Shown: positions 1 to 6,930, counted from the first letter of the stretch. The stretch: 9,807 nt of DNA from JBLKSS01 sp047607725 (GCF_047607725.1 NZ_JBLKSS010000162.1:1-9807); one strand, 5' to 3'. Notes: generated by a model not told the origin, from the sequence alone. Made by a program: numbers and translations.

Positions 1-123
1 TGCAAACTGAACGGCGTGGAGCCGGAAGCGTATCTGCGCCATGTGCTGGCGATTATCGCGGATCATCCCATCAACAAAATCAAAGAGCTCCTGCCGTGGA
101 ACCTCACCATCCCTACTGAATAA
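1..123 (+). CDS. IS66-family transposase, C-terminal fragment
   Basis: The first frame is open from base 1 to a TAA at 121-123 and encodes about 40 residues. They contain GVEPEAYLRHVL, ADHPINKIKELLPWNL and a short tail. This matches the conserved C-terminal end of the large IS66-family transposase (TnpC), where the ELLPWN block lies just before the stop. The gene is cut by the window edge, so I cannot tell whether it is complete or whether the IS66 accessory genes tnpA and tnpB are present upstream. The stop is followed within about 10 bases by an inverted-repeat-like terminus (131-153), as expected at the right end of an IS66 element. The element points towards the 3' end of the convergent UDP-sugar operon and does not interrupt it. 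Confidence 0.85.
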   Translation, partial: CKLNGVEPEAYLRHVLAIIADHPINKIKELLPWNLTIPTE

Positions 124-130
124 CTGTCAA

Positions 131-153
131 TACGGCGCTGGGCGTACGCTTAC
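131..153 (+). repeat. Right terminal inverted repeat of the IS66-family element
   Basis: Read on the minus strand from 153, the sequence begins GTAAGCGTACGCCCAGCGCC. IS66-family elements typically begin with GTAAGCG at their tips, so 153 is taken as the outer end of the element. IS66 elements usually make 8-bp target duplications; the candidate copy here would be the eight bases starting at 154. The left end is outside the window, so neither the partner repeat nor the duplication can be confirmed. Confidence 0.75.
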
Positions 154-166
154 AGACATAACAGGC

Positions 167-190
167 AAAAAAAAAACGGCCGGCGGGCCG
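167..190 (-). terminator. Rho-independent terminator of the galU-ugd-epimerase operon
   Basis: Read on the minus strand, the hairpin CGGCC - CGCC - GGCCG (190 to 177) is followed at once by ten T residues (176 to 167). It lies 27 bases past the stop of the epimerase gene. It is a strong intrinsic terminator and separates the operon from the IS66 end, which begins 14 bases further on. Confidence 0.85.
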
Positions 191-217
191 CTTTTATCGC
201 TATTGGGAGGCAATACA

Positions 218-1225
218 TTAACGCTGGTAATACTCGCGATACCATTCGACAAAATGTTTGACCCCTTCCGCCACCGGCGTCTGTGGTTTGAAGCCAATCG
301 CGCGATACAGCGCCTGCGTATCCGCGCTGGTTTCCAGCACATCGCCGGGCTGCATTGGCAGCAAATTCTTCTCTGCCTGGATACCGAGGGCATCTTCCAG
401 CGCCTGAATATAGTCCATCAGCTTTACCGGCTGACTATTGCCAATATTGTAGACGCGATAAGGCGCGGAACTCGCCGCCGGCGAGCCGGTTTCCACCGTC
501 CAGCCGGCATCCGGCGCAGGAATAACGTCCTGCAGACGAACGATGGCTTCGACAATGTCGTCAATATAGGTAAAGTCGCGCAGCATGTCTCCGCCGTTGT
601 AGACGTCGATACGCTCGCCGTTGAGCATCGCCCGGGTGAACTTGAACAACGCCATATCCGGGCGCCCCCATGGGCCGTAGACGGTAAAAAAGCGCAGGCC
701 GGTGGTCGGCAACTGATAGAGGTGCGCATACGTGTGCGCCATCAGTTCATTGGCTTTTTTGGTGGCCGCGTACAGCGACACCGGATGATTCACCGCGTCG
801 TCCGTGGAAAAGGGCAACTTGCGGTTAAGGCCATAGACCGAACTGGAGGATGTGTACAACAGATGCACCACCTGAGTATGCCGGCACCCTTCAAGAATAT
901 TAAGATGACCGATAAGGTTGGCGTCACCGTAGGCTAGGGGATTGTCCAGCGAATAGCGTACCCCGGCCTGTGCGCCAAGATGAATCACCCGCTCAAACCC
1001 TTCATCGGCAAACAGGCTGGCGATGCCCTGCCGGTCCGCCAAATCAAGCTTGTGAAAACGAAAAGCGTCATAGGCCCGCAGGCCGTCAAGACGGGCTTGC
1101 TTTAACGACACATCATAATAATCGCTCAGGTTGTCGATACCGATCACCTGATGACCGTCAGCGAGCAGACGCCCGCTGACATGATAGCCAATAAAACCGG
1201 CTGCGCCGGTGACCAAAAATTTCAT
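218..1225 (-). CDS. UDP-glucuronate 4-epimerase (UDP-galacturonate-forming), NAD-dependent
   Basis: A 335-residue extended short-chain dehydrogenase/reductase, the usual length for bacterial UDP-GlcA 4-epimerases (Uge/CapI/WbnF-like). It interconverts UDP-glucuronate and UDP-galacturonate in the cytoplasm. The Rossmann NAD-binding motif TGAAGFIG is at residues 6-13. The acidic residue D31 (GIDNLSDYYD) ends the second strand. A serine-rich stretch SSSSVYG near residue 127 supplies the catalytic Ser, and the catalytic pair is Y152xxxK156 (YAATK). GLRFFTVYGPWGRPDM and the RDFTYIDD block are typical of this subfamily and set it apart from GalE. The ATG lies 9 bases past the stop of ugd, so the two genes are cotranscribed and possibly translationally coupled; only a weak AAGAGA-like ribosome site is seen. 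I infer the UDP-GlcA substrate from motif and ugd context; a UDP-glucose epimerase activity is less likely. Confidence 0.88.
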   Translation of the reverse strand: MKFLVTGAAGFIGYHVSGRLLADGHQVIGIDNLSDYYDVSLKQARLDGLRAYDAFRFHKLDLADRQGIASLFADEGFERVIHLGAQAGVRYSLDNPLAYGDANLIGHLNILEGCRHTQVVHLLYTSSSSVYGLNRKLPFSTDDAVNHPVSLYAATKKANELMAHTYAHLYQLPTTGLRFFTVYGPWGRPDMALFKFTRAMLNGERIDVYNGGDMLRDFTYIDDIVEAIVRLQDVIPAPDAGWTVETGSPAASSAPYRVYNIGNSQPVKLMDYIQALEDALGIQAEKNLLPMQPGDVLETSADTQALYRAIGFKPQTPVAEGVKHFVEWYREYYQR

Positions 1226-1234
1226 CGTGGTCTC

Positions 1235-2578
1235 TTAGGAAGGAGAAGCAAGCGAGGCGCCGCGGCCAATGCCATAATAGACAAAGCCGCGATTAGCGAG
1301 GCGTTCCGGATCGTATAGGTTGCGGCCATCAAAGATCACCGGTTGTTTGAGCGCCGCCTTAATGACATCGAAATCCGGCGCGCGGAAGTTCTGCCATTCG
1401 GTGCAAATGACCAGCGCATCGGCGCCGCGCAGGGCGGCTTCTTTGGTGCCCATCAACTGCAGATCGTCTCGGTGGCCGTAGATGCGCTGCGTTTCATTCA
1501 TCGCTTCCGGATCGAAAGCTTGAATAGCCGCGCCGGCCTGCCATAACGCTTCCATCAACACCCGACTTGATGCTTCGCGCATATCGTCGGTGTTGGGCTT
1601 AAACGACAGCCCCCATAGCGCAAAGGTTTTGCCGCTCAAATCGTCGCCGAAATGGCGGCGAATAAAGGCCAGCAGTTTGTCTTTCTGCTTATAGTTTACG
1701 TCTTCAACGGCCTGTAGCAGCTTGGGCTGGTAACCGATTTGCTCGGCGGTCCGAATGAGCGCCTGCACGTCTTTCGGGAAGCAAGAGCCGCCGTAGCCGC
1801 AGCCAGGGTAAATAAAACTGTAACCGATGCGCGAGTCCGAGCCGATACCCTGGCGTACTTTCTCCACATCCGCACCCAGCAATTCCGCCAGATTGGACAT
1901 TTCATTCATAAAGCTGATTTTGGTCGCCAGCATGCAGTTGGCGGCATATTTCGTCAGCTCGGCGCTGCGGATATCCATCAGGATCATTCGGTCGTGATTG
2001 CGGTTAAACGGCTCGTAGAGCTCATGCAGTAATTCCACCACATCTTCATTGTCGGTGCCTACCACAATTCGCTCAGGGCGCATGCAGTCAGCTACCGCCG
2101 CCCCTTCTTTTAAAAATTCAGGGTTGGATACCACATCAAATGTCAGCGTGCTGTTGCGGCTTTGCAGCGTTTCCTGCATCACGGCGTGAACTTTATCCGC
2201 CGTTCCCACCGGCACTGTGGATTTATCCAGCACCATTTTGTGATCGTTCATGTGCTGGGCGATGGTACGCGCCACGGCGGTCACGTATTTCAAATCCGCA
2301 GAGCCGTCTTCATCCGGCGGCGTGCCTACCGCGATAAACTGCATGACGCCATGATTGACGCCGGCCTGCGCATCCGTAGTGAATTTCAGCCGTCCGGCTT
2401 CATAATTCTGCTGCACAAGCGGCGTCAGCCCTGGCTCGAAAATGGGAATCACGCCTTTTTTCAGATTCTCGACTTTGCGCTCATCCACGTCGACGCACAA
2501 CACGTCGTGCCCCACTTCGGCTAAAACCGACGCCTGCACCAAGCCGACATAGCCGATACCAAAAACCGTTACTTTCAT
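1235..2578 (-). CDS. ugd: UDP-glucose 6-dehydrogenase
   Basis: A 447-residue enzyme that oxidises UDP-glucose twice with NAD to UDP-glucuronate, the precursor of galacturonate, capsule sugars and Ara4N lipid A modification. The N-terminal NAD domain begins at residue 1 with GIGYVG (7-12), and D30 follows at the end of the second strand. Other family blocks are VGTPPDEDGSADL (84-96), the STVPVGT segment (120-126) and NPEFLKEGAA (152-161). The active-site cysteine is C266 in the GGSCFPKD motif. The C-terminal UDP-binding domain has the GLSFKPNTDDMREA block. E. coli Ugd is about 388 residues, so this protein belongs to the longer form of roughly 445 residues found in many proteobacteria. It is the middle gene of the operon: galU ends 50 bases upstream and the epimerase starts 9 bases downstream. 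It has an AGGA ribosome-site core ahead of the ATG. No lesion is seen. Confidence 0.93.
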   Translation of the reverse strand: MKVTVFGIGYVGLVQASVLAEVGHDVLCVDVDERKVENLKKGVIPIFEPGLTPLVQQNYEAGRLKFTTDAQAGVNHGVMQFIAVGTPPDEDGSADLKYVTAVARTIAQHMNDHKMVLDKSTVPVGTADKVHAVMQETLQSRNSTLTFDVVSNPEFLKEGAAVADCMRPERIVVGTDNEDVVELLHELYEPFNRNHDRMILMDIRSAELTKYAANCMLATKISFMNEMSNLAELLGADVEKVRQGIGSDSRIGYSFIYPGCGYGGSCFPKDVQALIRTAEQIGYQPKLLQAVEDVNYKQKDKLLAFIRRHFGDDLSGKTFALWGLSFKPNTDDMREASSRVLMEALWQAGAAIQAFDPEAMNETQRIYGHRDDLQLMGTKEAALRGADALVICTEWQNFRAPDFDVIKAALKQPVIFDGRNLYDPERLANRGFVYYGIGRGASLASPS

Positions 2579-2612
2579 GTTGGAAGATCCTGGTCTGTGT
2601 CAATATGTAGCC

Positions 2613-2630
2613 AAAAAGCTTCAGCGCTTT
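2613..2630 (-). terminator. Weak hairpin plus T-run between galU and ugd (possible attenuator)
   Basis: On the minus strand AAAGC - GCTGAA - GCTTTTT starts at the galU stop codon. The stem is only 5 bp and the T-run is five long, so it would terminate poorly. It could reduce expression of ugd relative to galU, or mean nothing. The short intergenic gap otherwise argues for one transcript. Confidence 0.25.
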
Positions 2631-3531
2631 ATTTTGTGATGGCGTCTTTTAACCACGTTTTGAATTCTTTGCCAAGACTTTCATGACGCAGGCCATATTC
2701 AACGAACGCCTGCATGTAGCCCAGTTTGTTGCCGCAGTCGTGGCTCAGCCCCTTAAGGTGGTAGGCCTCGACGGTCTCTTTGTCCATTAGCATCGCAATC
2801 GCGTCTGTCAGCTGAATTTCATTGCCGGCTCCGTGCGGGGTTTTTTCCAGCAGTGCCCAAATATCGGCGGACAGCACATAGCGGCCAACGACGGACAAAT
2901 TAGACGGCGCTTCTTCGGCGGTCGGTTTTTCGACCACGCCAACCATCTCTACGCTGTCACCCGGATTGAGGGTTTTGCCCTGGCAATCCACCACGCCGTA
3001 GCTGGTGACATCCTCCACCGGTTCGACCAAAATTTGACTGCGGCCGGTATCTTCAAAGCGCTTTAGCATCGCCGCCAGATTTTCGGTCTGCAGGTTAGAT
3101 TCATATTCATCGATAATCACGTCGGGCAGGATCACCGCAACCGGTTCATCACCCACCAGCGGGTGCGCACACAAGACCGCGTGCCCCAGGCCTTTGGCCA
3201 GCCCCTGACGGACCTGCATAATGGTAACATGGGGTGGGCAAATCGCCTGAATCTCCGCCAACAGTTGCCGCTTGACGCGTTTTTCCAACATCGCTTCCAG
3301 CTCGAAACTGGTATCAAAATGGTTTTCAATGGAGTTTTTGGACGAGTGGGTGACCAGGATGATTTCATTGATGCCCGCGGCGATACATTCATTCACCACA
3401 TACTGAATCAAAGGCTTATCCACCAGGGGGAGCATTTCCTTCGGGATCGCTTTGGTTGCCGGCAACATTCGTGTGCCCAATCCCGCCACCGGGATTACTG
3501 TTTTTTTCACTTTTGTCGTAATAGCAGACAT
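2629..3531 (-). CDS. galU: UTP-glucose-1-phosphate uridylyltransferase
   Basis: A 300-residue cytoplasmic nucleotidyltransferase that joins glucose-1-phosphate and UTP to give UDP-glucose and pyrophosphate; E. coli GalU is 302. The nucleotide-binding signature is at residues 14-35: PVAGLGTRMLPATK followed by AIPKEMLPLVDKP. Further blocks are VTHSSKNSIENHFD, QGLAKGLGHAV (uridine contact), ILPDVIIDE and GVVEKP. The ATG is supported by a good ribosome site, GAGGTGG, about 7 bases upstream. The gene lies directly downstream of rssB, as in E. coli. In E. coli the next gene is hns on the other strand; here ugd and an epimerase follow in the same direction, making a dedicated UDP-uronate operon. No lesion is seen. 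Confidence 0.95.
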   Translation of the reverse strand: MSAITTKVKKTVIPVAGLGTRMLPATKAIPKEMLPLVDKPLIQYVVNECIAAGINEIILVTHSSKNSIENHFDTSFELEAMLEKRVKRQLLAEIQAICPPHVTIMQVRQGLAKGLGHAVLCAHPLVGDEPVAVILPDVIIDEYESNLQTENLAAMLKRFEDTGRSQILVEPVEDVTSYGVVDCQGKTLNPGDSVEMVGVVEKPTAEEAPSNLSVVGRYVLSADIWALLEKTPHGAGNEIQLTDAIAMLMDKETVEAYHLKGLSHDCGNKLGYMQAFVEYGLRHESLGKEFKTWLKDAITK

Positions 3532-3592
3532 GAACCACCTCTCTTTCGTTAAGATAATATTTTATCTATATAATAATATGTTTAACTTTTCG

Positions 3593-3601
3593 ATTATATC
3601 A
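3593..3601 (-). promoter_or_regulatory. Candidate extended -10 promoter of the galU operon
   Basis: The minus strand reads TGATATAAT from 3601 to 3593, a perfect TGn-TATAAT extended -10. No good -35 is seen at 16-18 bp spacing (CGGGTT at 17), which extended -10 promoters tolerate. Transcription would start about 55 bases before the galU ATG in an AT-rich leader. The 194-base gap between rssB and galU contains no convincing terminator, so readthrough from rssB is also possible. Confidence 0.45.
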
Positions 3602-3725
3602 GTTTCGGCAGGGGAAACCCGTGGAATAATGGGCGTTCAGTCTAAAATAGGACAATTACCCAATAGTGAGGGTTGAAAGGTATTAACTTGATTATTCTCT
3701 ATACGAAAACCGACGCCCTCGACGG

Positions 3726-4739
3726 CTAGTCGGTGTTGAGCATGAGCCGCAGACGGCCGCCGGCGCCCCAGACCTGGCATTGCCAGGCGGTGCAGTGCTG
3801 GCTGACCTGATTCAGGTAGGCATTCCCCATCGAGCCGAGCGGTACGCCACTATTTAACTGGATTTGCTGGTTATTGGTATTCAGTGTGGCGTTCAGGCCG
3901 GCTGACACTAAAATTAAATTATTCATTACGCGATGATAATAGCCTACTAATAAAGGAAATTGTCCTTCAAGATTCGCTTTACGCAAAAGTTGATTCACCT
4001 GTTTCAACAAGGTGGATAATTCCGGCAGCCGGTGTGCGCGATTGGCCAAATGCGCCTGCAACAGGCCGTTGAACAGCGCTCGTAACAGCAAGGCCGCCAA
4101 AACCCCTTTATCTTCGGCCCGCGTGACGTCAAGGCAATAAAAAGCTAGATCGTGATCGGAAAGCGCGGCGATATCCAGCACCAGCCCCGGCTGCTCCGCC
4201 ATGGTCAACTGGCGATAATTGACCCGGCATTGCGCGATATTCTGCTGTACCGGAGGCTGTAGCTGTTTGAGAAGTTTGGCCGCGGCTCCCGGATGTTGGC
4301 TCAGCGCGTCCCAATCCTGAAACAGTTGCTCTTCTTCGTCGACTTTGGAGGTGAACATATCGGGATAAAGACAGCCTAGCACCGTTTCGCGCAAACGGGG
4401 GAAATCCTCCACCGGTTTAAGCGACACGTCCTGCACCCCGAGCCGAAGAACCCGGGCGATATCGGTCATTTGATCGGTGCCGGAGACAATCAGGATGGGG
4501 GTGGTAGTATCGGTGCCGCGAAAACGCTCAACAAAGGTCAGACCGTTCATTTCTGGCATTTCCAGATCGCAAATGATGAGATCCGGACGGATGGACGCTA
4601 ACTTATCCAGCGCATGCTGCCCTTGATCGGCCTCGACGACATCAGCCCCCAATGTCAGCAGAAATTGCTTCAGCACGGATCGAAAAACAGCGTCATCCTC
4701 AATGATAAGAACAAGTTTGTTTGCTAACGGTTTGGCCAT
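3726..4739 (-). CDS. rssB: RssB, response-regulator adaptor for RpoS proteolysis
   Basis: A 337-residue protein, the same length as E. coli RssB (Hnr). RssB binds sigma-S and delivers it to the ClpXP protease; it is controlled by phosphorylation and anti-adaptors. The N-terminal receiver domain (about 1-125) has the acidic pair D15-D16, the phosphoacceptor D58 (LIICDLEMPEMNG), S86 and K108 (LKPV), so phosphorylation should work. The linker helix follows, with W143. The C-terminal PP2C-like output domain, without phosphatase residues, is also conserved (VNYRQL, PGLVLDIAALS, FYCLDVTRA, LLLRALFNGLLQ, GQFPLLVGYYHR and a WGAGGRLRLML end). The ATG has a strong purine-rich ribosome site, GGAGGAAGGGG (4755 to 4745). 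In E. coli rssA precedes rssB in the operon; here only an eroded gap precedes it, yet rssB is intact. That suggests selection to keep control of sigma-S turnover. Confidence 0.93.
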   Translation of the reverse strand: MAKPLANKLVLIIEDDAVFRSVLKQFLLTLGADVVEADQGQHALDKLASIRPDLIICDLEMPEMNGLTFVERFRGTDTTTPILIVSGTDQMTDIARVLRLGVQDVSLKPVEDFPRLRETVLGCLYPDMFTSKVDEEEQLFQDWDALSQHPGAAAKLLKQLQPPVQQNIAQCRVNYRQLTMAEQPGLVLDIAALSDHDLAFYCLDVTRAEDKGVLAALLLRALFNGLLQAHLANRAHRLPELSTLLKQVNQLLRKANLEGQFPLLVGYYHRVMNNLILVSAGLNATLNTNNQQIQLNSGVPLGSMGNAYLNQVSQHCTAWQCQVWGAGGRLRLMLNTD

Positions 4740-5201
4740 TGAAACCCCTTCCTCCGCTTATTTCTAACAGTGGCTGCAATACTCCACTTTTGCTTATAAC
4801 TAATGACAGGGGCTGTTTAGTCTGCTGCTGGTTTTTCATCCGCTCACATAATCATAAAACCTGGTGCCCGGCTCTCCCGACGACCCCATTACTACCCCAT
4901 TTAACGGCCATGATGCTGTTGCCGACGACGTTAAAATCCCATTGCACCTCTAACGAGCGTAGTCGCCATTAAGGAAATTTGCATCTTTGCAGTGCAAAAT
5001 GATGGAGCTTTCTCGCCGGCTTGACAAGGGCTAACCGCCGATACAGGGCAAAACCCCGTCCTTGGGGCCACAGCCGGGCATTTTATTCGCCGGTCTTTAG
5101 CCAAAATAGTCGCAGCCGCGGTCGCTTTGGGTAAAATACCTTTTTGTCCCCGCGTCTGTGTACGCGTGGTTCTATACCCCGATCATTGAACAAGGAGTCG
5201 A
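4740..5201 (-). pseudogene. rssA: Gene-less stretch, probably the eroded rssA locus
   Basis: In enterobacteria rssA (a patatin-like protein of about 300 residues) lies between rssB and the divergent ychJ. Here only 462 bases separate the two start sites and no frame encodes RssA. Read on the minus strand, about 5150-5050 shows faint resemblance to the RssA start: R-G followed by an aromatic-hydrophobic-glycine triplet like the family's RGWSHIG, then a PGC similar to its AGCSIG. The spacing is too short and stops interrupt it. A short GAGCGGATG run near 4846-4838 could be a remnant of the ERKMDE-like C-terminus. These matches are weak and I infer rssA mainly from position. The stretch also holds a TTTGCA/TGCAAA palindrome (4986-4998) and the rssB ribosome site. 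It has no other gene I can support. Confidence 0.35.
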
Positions 5202-5666
5202 GTGCGCTCAATTTGCCCCTGAGACAGCGGTAGGCCGTATGCCGACTGCTGCGCCCCATTCCTCTCTGGTGACGCGCGGCCCGCGACGCCCGAACAGCTG
5301 ATGCGTTCACGCTACAGCGCCTTTGTGATAGAGGATGTCGATTATTTGATTGCCACTTGGCACCCACAAGCCGGCGCCGCGGCGTGGCGGAATGAGCTGA
5401 CCGACGGCTTTCGCGTCACCCGTTGGCGCGGGCTGCGGGTGATCGAATGCGCCGCCGGCCAAGATGCCTGTCAGGGCTATGTGGAATTTATCGCCTGCTT
5501 TTACGACGAGCGGCAACGGCGCAACGGCTTTATTCACGAACGTTCCCGCTTTGTCCGCCTCGATGAACGCTGGTATTATGTCGACGGCCGGCATATTGTA
5601 CCCGGCAGGAATGCGCCGTGCCCGTGCGGCTCCGGCCTCAAATTTAAAAAGTGTTGTGGACAATAA
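5202..5666 (+). pseudogene. ychJ: ychJ, SEC-C motif protein, interrupted by an internal TGA
   Basis: YchJ is a conserved enterobacterial protein of about 152 residues with a zinc-binding SEC-C motif at each end; its role is unknown. The frame runs from a likely GTG start at 5202, with AAGGAG at 5192-5197. It reads V-R-S-I-C-P, hits TGA at 5220-5222, and continues without further stops to TAA at 5664-5666. After the stop come D-S-G-R-P-Y-A-D-C-C, then PATPEQLMRSRYSAF, WHPQAGAAAWRNEL, ERSRFVRLDERWYYVDG, and the C-terminal SEC-C motif NAPCPCGSGLKFKKCC. The TGA replaces the second cysteine of the N-terminal CPCGSG, and the next Gly codon has become Asp. Two base changes explain both. An ATG at 5301 could start a 121-residue protein lacking the first SEC-C motif. 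I judge it a recent pseudogene; selenocysteine readthrough is discussed as a finding. Confidence 0.85.
5226..5250 (+). other. Hairpin just downstream of the ychJ TGA
   Basis: AGCGGTAGGC (5226-5235), loop CGTAT, GCCGACTGCT (5241-5250): a 10-bp stem with one G.U pair and one A/G mismatch. It begins 3 bases after the TGA. It may be just coding-sequence coincidence, because it spans the conserved S-G-R-P-Y-A-D-C-C codons. It is recorded because bacterial SECIS hairpins sit in this position. Confidence 0.4.
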
Positions 5667-5735
5667 TTCGGCCACCGTTCCCTCGCGGCCCGCTTCATGG
5701 CAAAAATCAACAGACAGGACAGGATCCGCAAGTCA

Positions 5736-6598
5736 ATGCAGTCGCAAAATGTACAAAGAAAGGTATTACGCACCCTGTGTCCGGATGCCAAAGGTCTGAT
5801 TGCGCAAATCACCAGCATTTGCTTCAAGCATCAGTTGAATATCGTGCAAAATAACGAGTACGTTGATCATCATACCGGCCGCTTTTTCATGCGCACCGAA
5901 TTGGAAGGATTATTCAATGATGATGCGCTGCTGGCCGATCTGGACGCGGTACTCCCCGCGGGGACGATGCGGGAACTGAATCACGCCGGACGGCGCCGCA
6001 TCGTGGTGCTGGTAACCAAAGAAGCCCATTGTCTTGGGGACCTGTTGATGAAAAGCGCTTACGGCGGTCTCGATGTGGAGATCGCCGCGGTCATCGGCAA
6101 CCACGAAACGCTGCGGCCGCTGGTGGAACGGTTTGATATTCCCTTCCATCTATTCCCTTCCATCTGATAAGCCATGAAGGGTTCAGCCGCGAGGAACATG
6201 ATGCGCGCATGATGGCGCAGATTGACGCCTTCGCACCGGACTATGTGGTGCTGGCGAAATACATGCGAGTGCTTACGTCGACATTTGTGCGTCATTACCC
6301 CAACCAAATCATCAATATTCATCACTCGTTCCTGCCGGCGTTTATCGGCGCGCGTCCCTATCACCAGGCCTATGAGCGCGGGGTGAAAATCATCGGCGCC
6401 ACCGCGCACTACGTTAACGATAACCTGGATGAAGGCCCTATCATTATTCAGGACGTGATTCACGTCGATCATACCTACACTGCGGAAGATATGATGCGCG
6501 CGAGGCGGGATGTGGAGAAAAATGTGCTGAGCAGGGCGTTGTACCGCGTGTGGGCGCAGCGGGTTTTCGTCTACGGCAATCGGACCGTTATTTTTTGA
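5736..6598 (+). pseudogene. purU: purU, formyltetrahydrofolate deformylase, frameshifted by a 14-bp duplication
   Basis: PurU hydrolyses 10-formyl-tetrahydrofolate to formate and tetrahydrofolate, supplying formate for PurT. The first part (5736-6167) carries the N-terminal ACT domain: QRKVLRTLCPDAKGLIAQ, NIVQNNEYVDHHTGRFFMR and KEAHCLGDLLMK up to RFDIPFH. An exact tandem copy of 14 bases (6138-6151 and 6152-6165) then shifts the frame into TGA at 6165-6167. The formyltransferase half continues in another frame to TGA at 6596-6598, with YVVLAKYMRV, the active-site block NIHHSFLPAFIGARPYH and the DEGPII stretch. Without the extra copy the gene would encode 282 residues, against about 280 in E. 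coli, with no other lesion. ATG 5736 is preferred over 5697 because it matches the family N-terminus and follows an AGGA at 5721-5724. The ychJ-purU order is as in E. coli. Confidence 0.93.
6138..6165 (+). repeat. Exact 14-bp tandem duplication inside purU
   Basis: ATTCCCTTCCATCT occurs twice head to tail, at 6138-6151 and 6152-6165. The 14-base periodicity extends one further base on the left (6137). Removing one copy restores the family sequence across D-I-P-F-H-L-I-S-H-E-G. It looks like a recent slippage or misalignment event. Confidence 0.97.
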
Positions 6599-6691
6599 CG
6601 CCGCGCGGCGCGTGGGCCGTCACCGCGCGCATTTCGTTCGCGGAAAAAAGCGGCAAAAGAATCGGGGCGCGCGCGTTAGCGCTTTATTTGA

Positions 6692-6706
6692 TATGATGCG
6701 CCCCGC
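6692..6706 (+). promoter_or_regulatory. tyrT-type stable-RNA promoter: -10 and GC-rich discriminator, -35 not conserved
   Basis: TATGAT (6692-6697) is followed by the GC-rich discriminator GCGCCCCGC (6698-6706). From memory this matches the E. coli tyrT promoter, including the preceding TTTGA; such discriminators give stringent, ppGpp-sensitive control. At the expected -35 position, 16-17 bases upstream, only CGCGCG / GCGCGC is found, unlike the TTTACA-type hexamer of E. coli tyrT. The promoter therefore seems weakened or lost. Confidence 0.7.
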
Positions 6707-6734
6707 TTGACGCGTTATTGTAATTTTTCGCTCA

Positions 6735-6881
<147 letters not shown>

Positions 6882-6930
6882 TCTCCCTTAAACGTCCTGT
6901 TGACAGCACACAGACCTATTTCTCGACCGG

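Noticed and set aside
41..937. Long plus-strand open frame (298 codons) opposite the epimerase gene
   Set aside because: It crosses the IS end and terminator and is antisense to a gene with clear catalytic motifs; its product has no recognisable family features.
2590..2612. TTGACA-like hexamer on the minus strand before ugd
   Set aside because: No -10 sequence follows at 16-18 bp; the gap is short and cotranscription with galU is simpler.
5307..5675. 122-codon minus-strand frame opposite ychJ
   Set aside because: The plus strand carries the YchJ sequence with its C-terminal SEC-C motif; the reverse frame looks like nothing known.
6599..6610. Perfect 12-base palindrome CGCCGCGCGGCG just after purU, considered as a terminator
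   Set aside because: It is self-complementary without a loop and no T-run follows; probably chance in GC-rich DNA.
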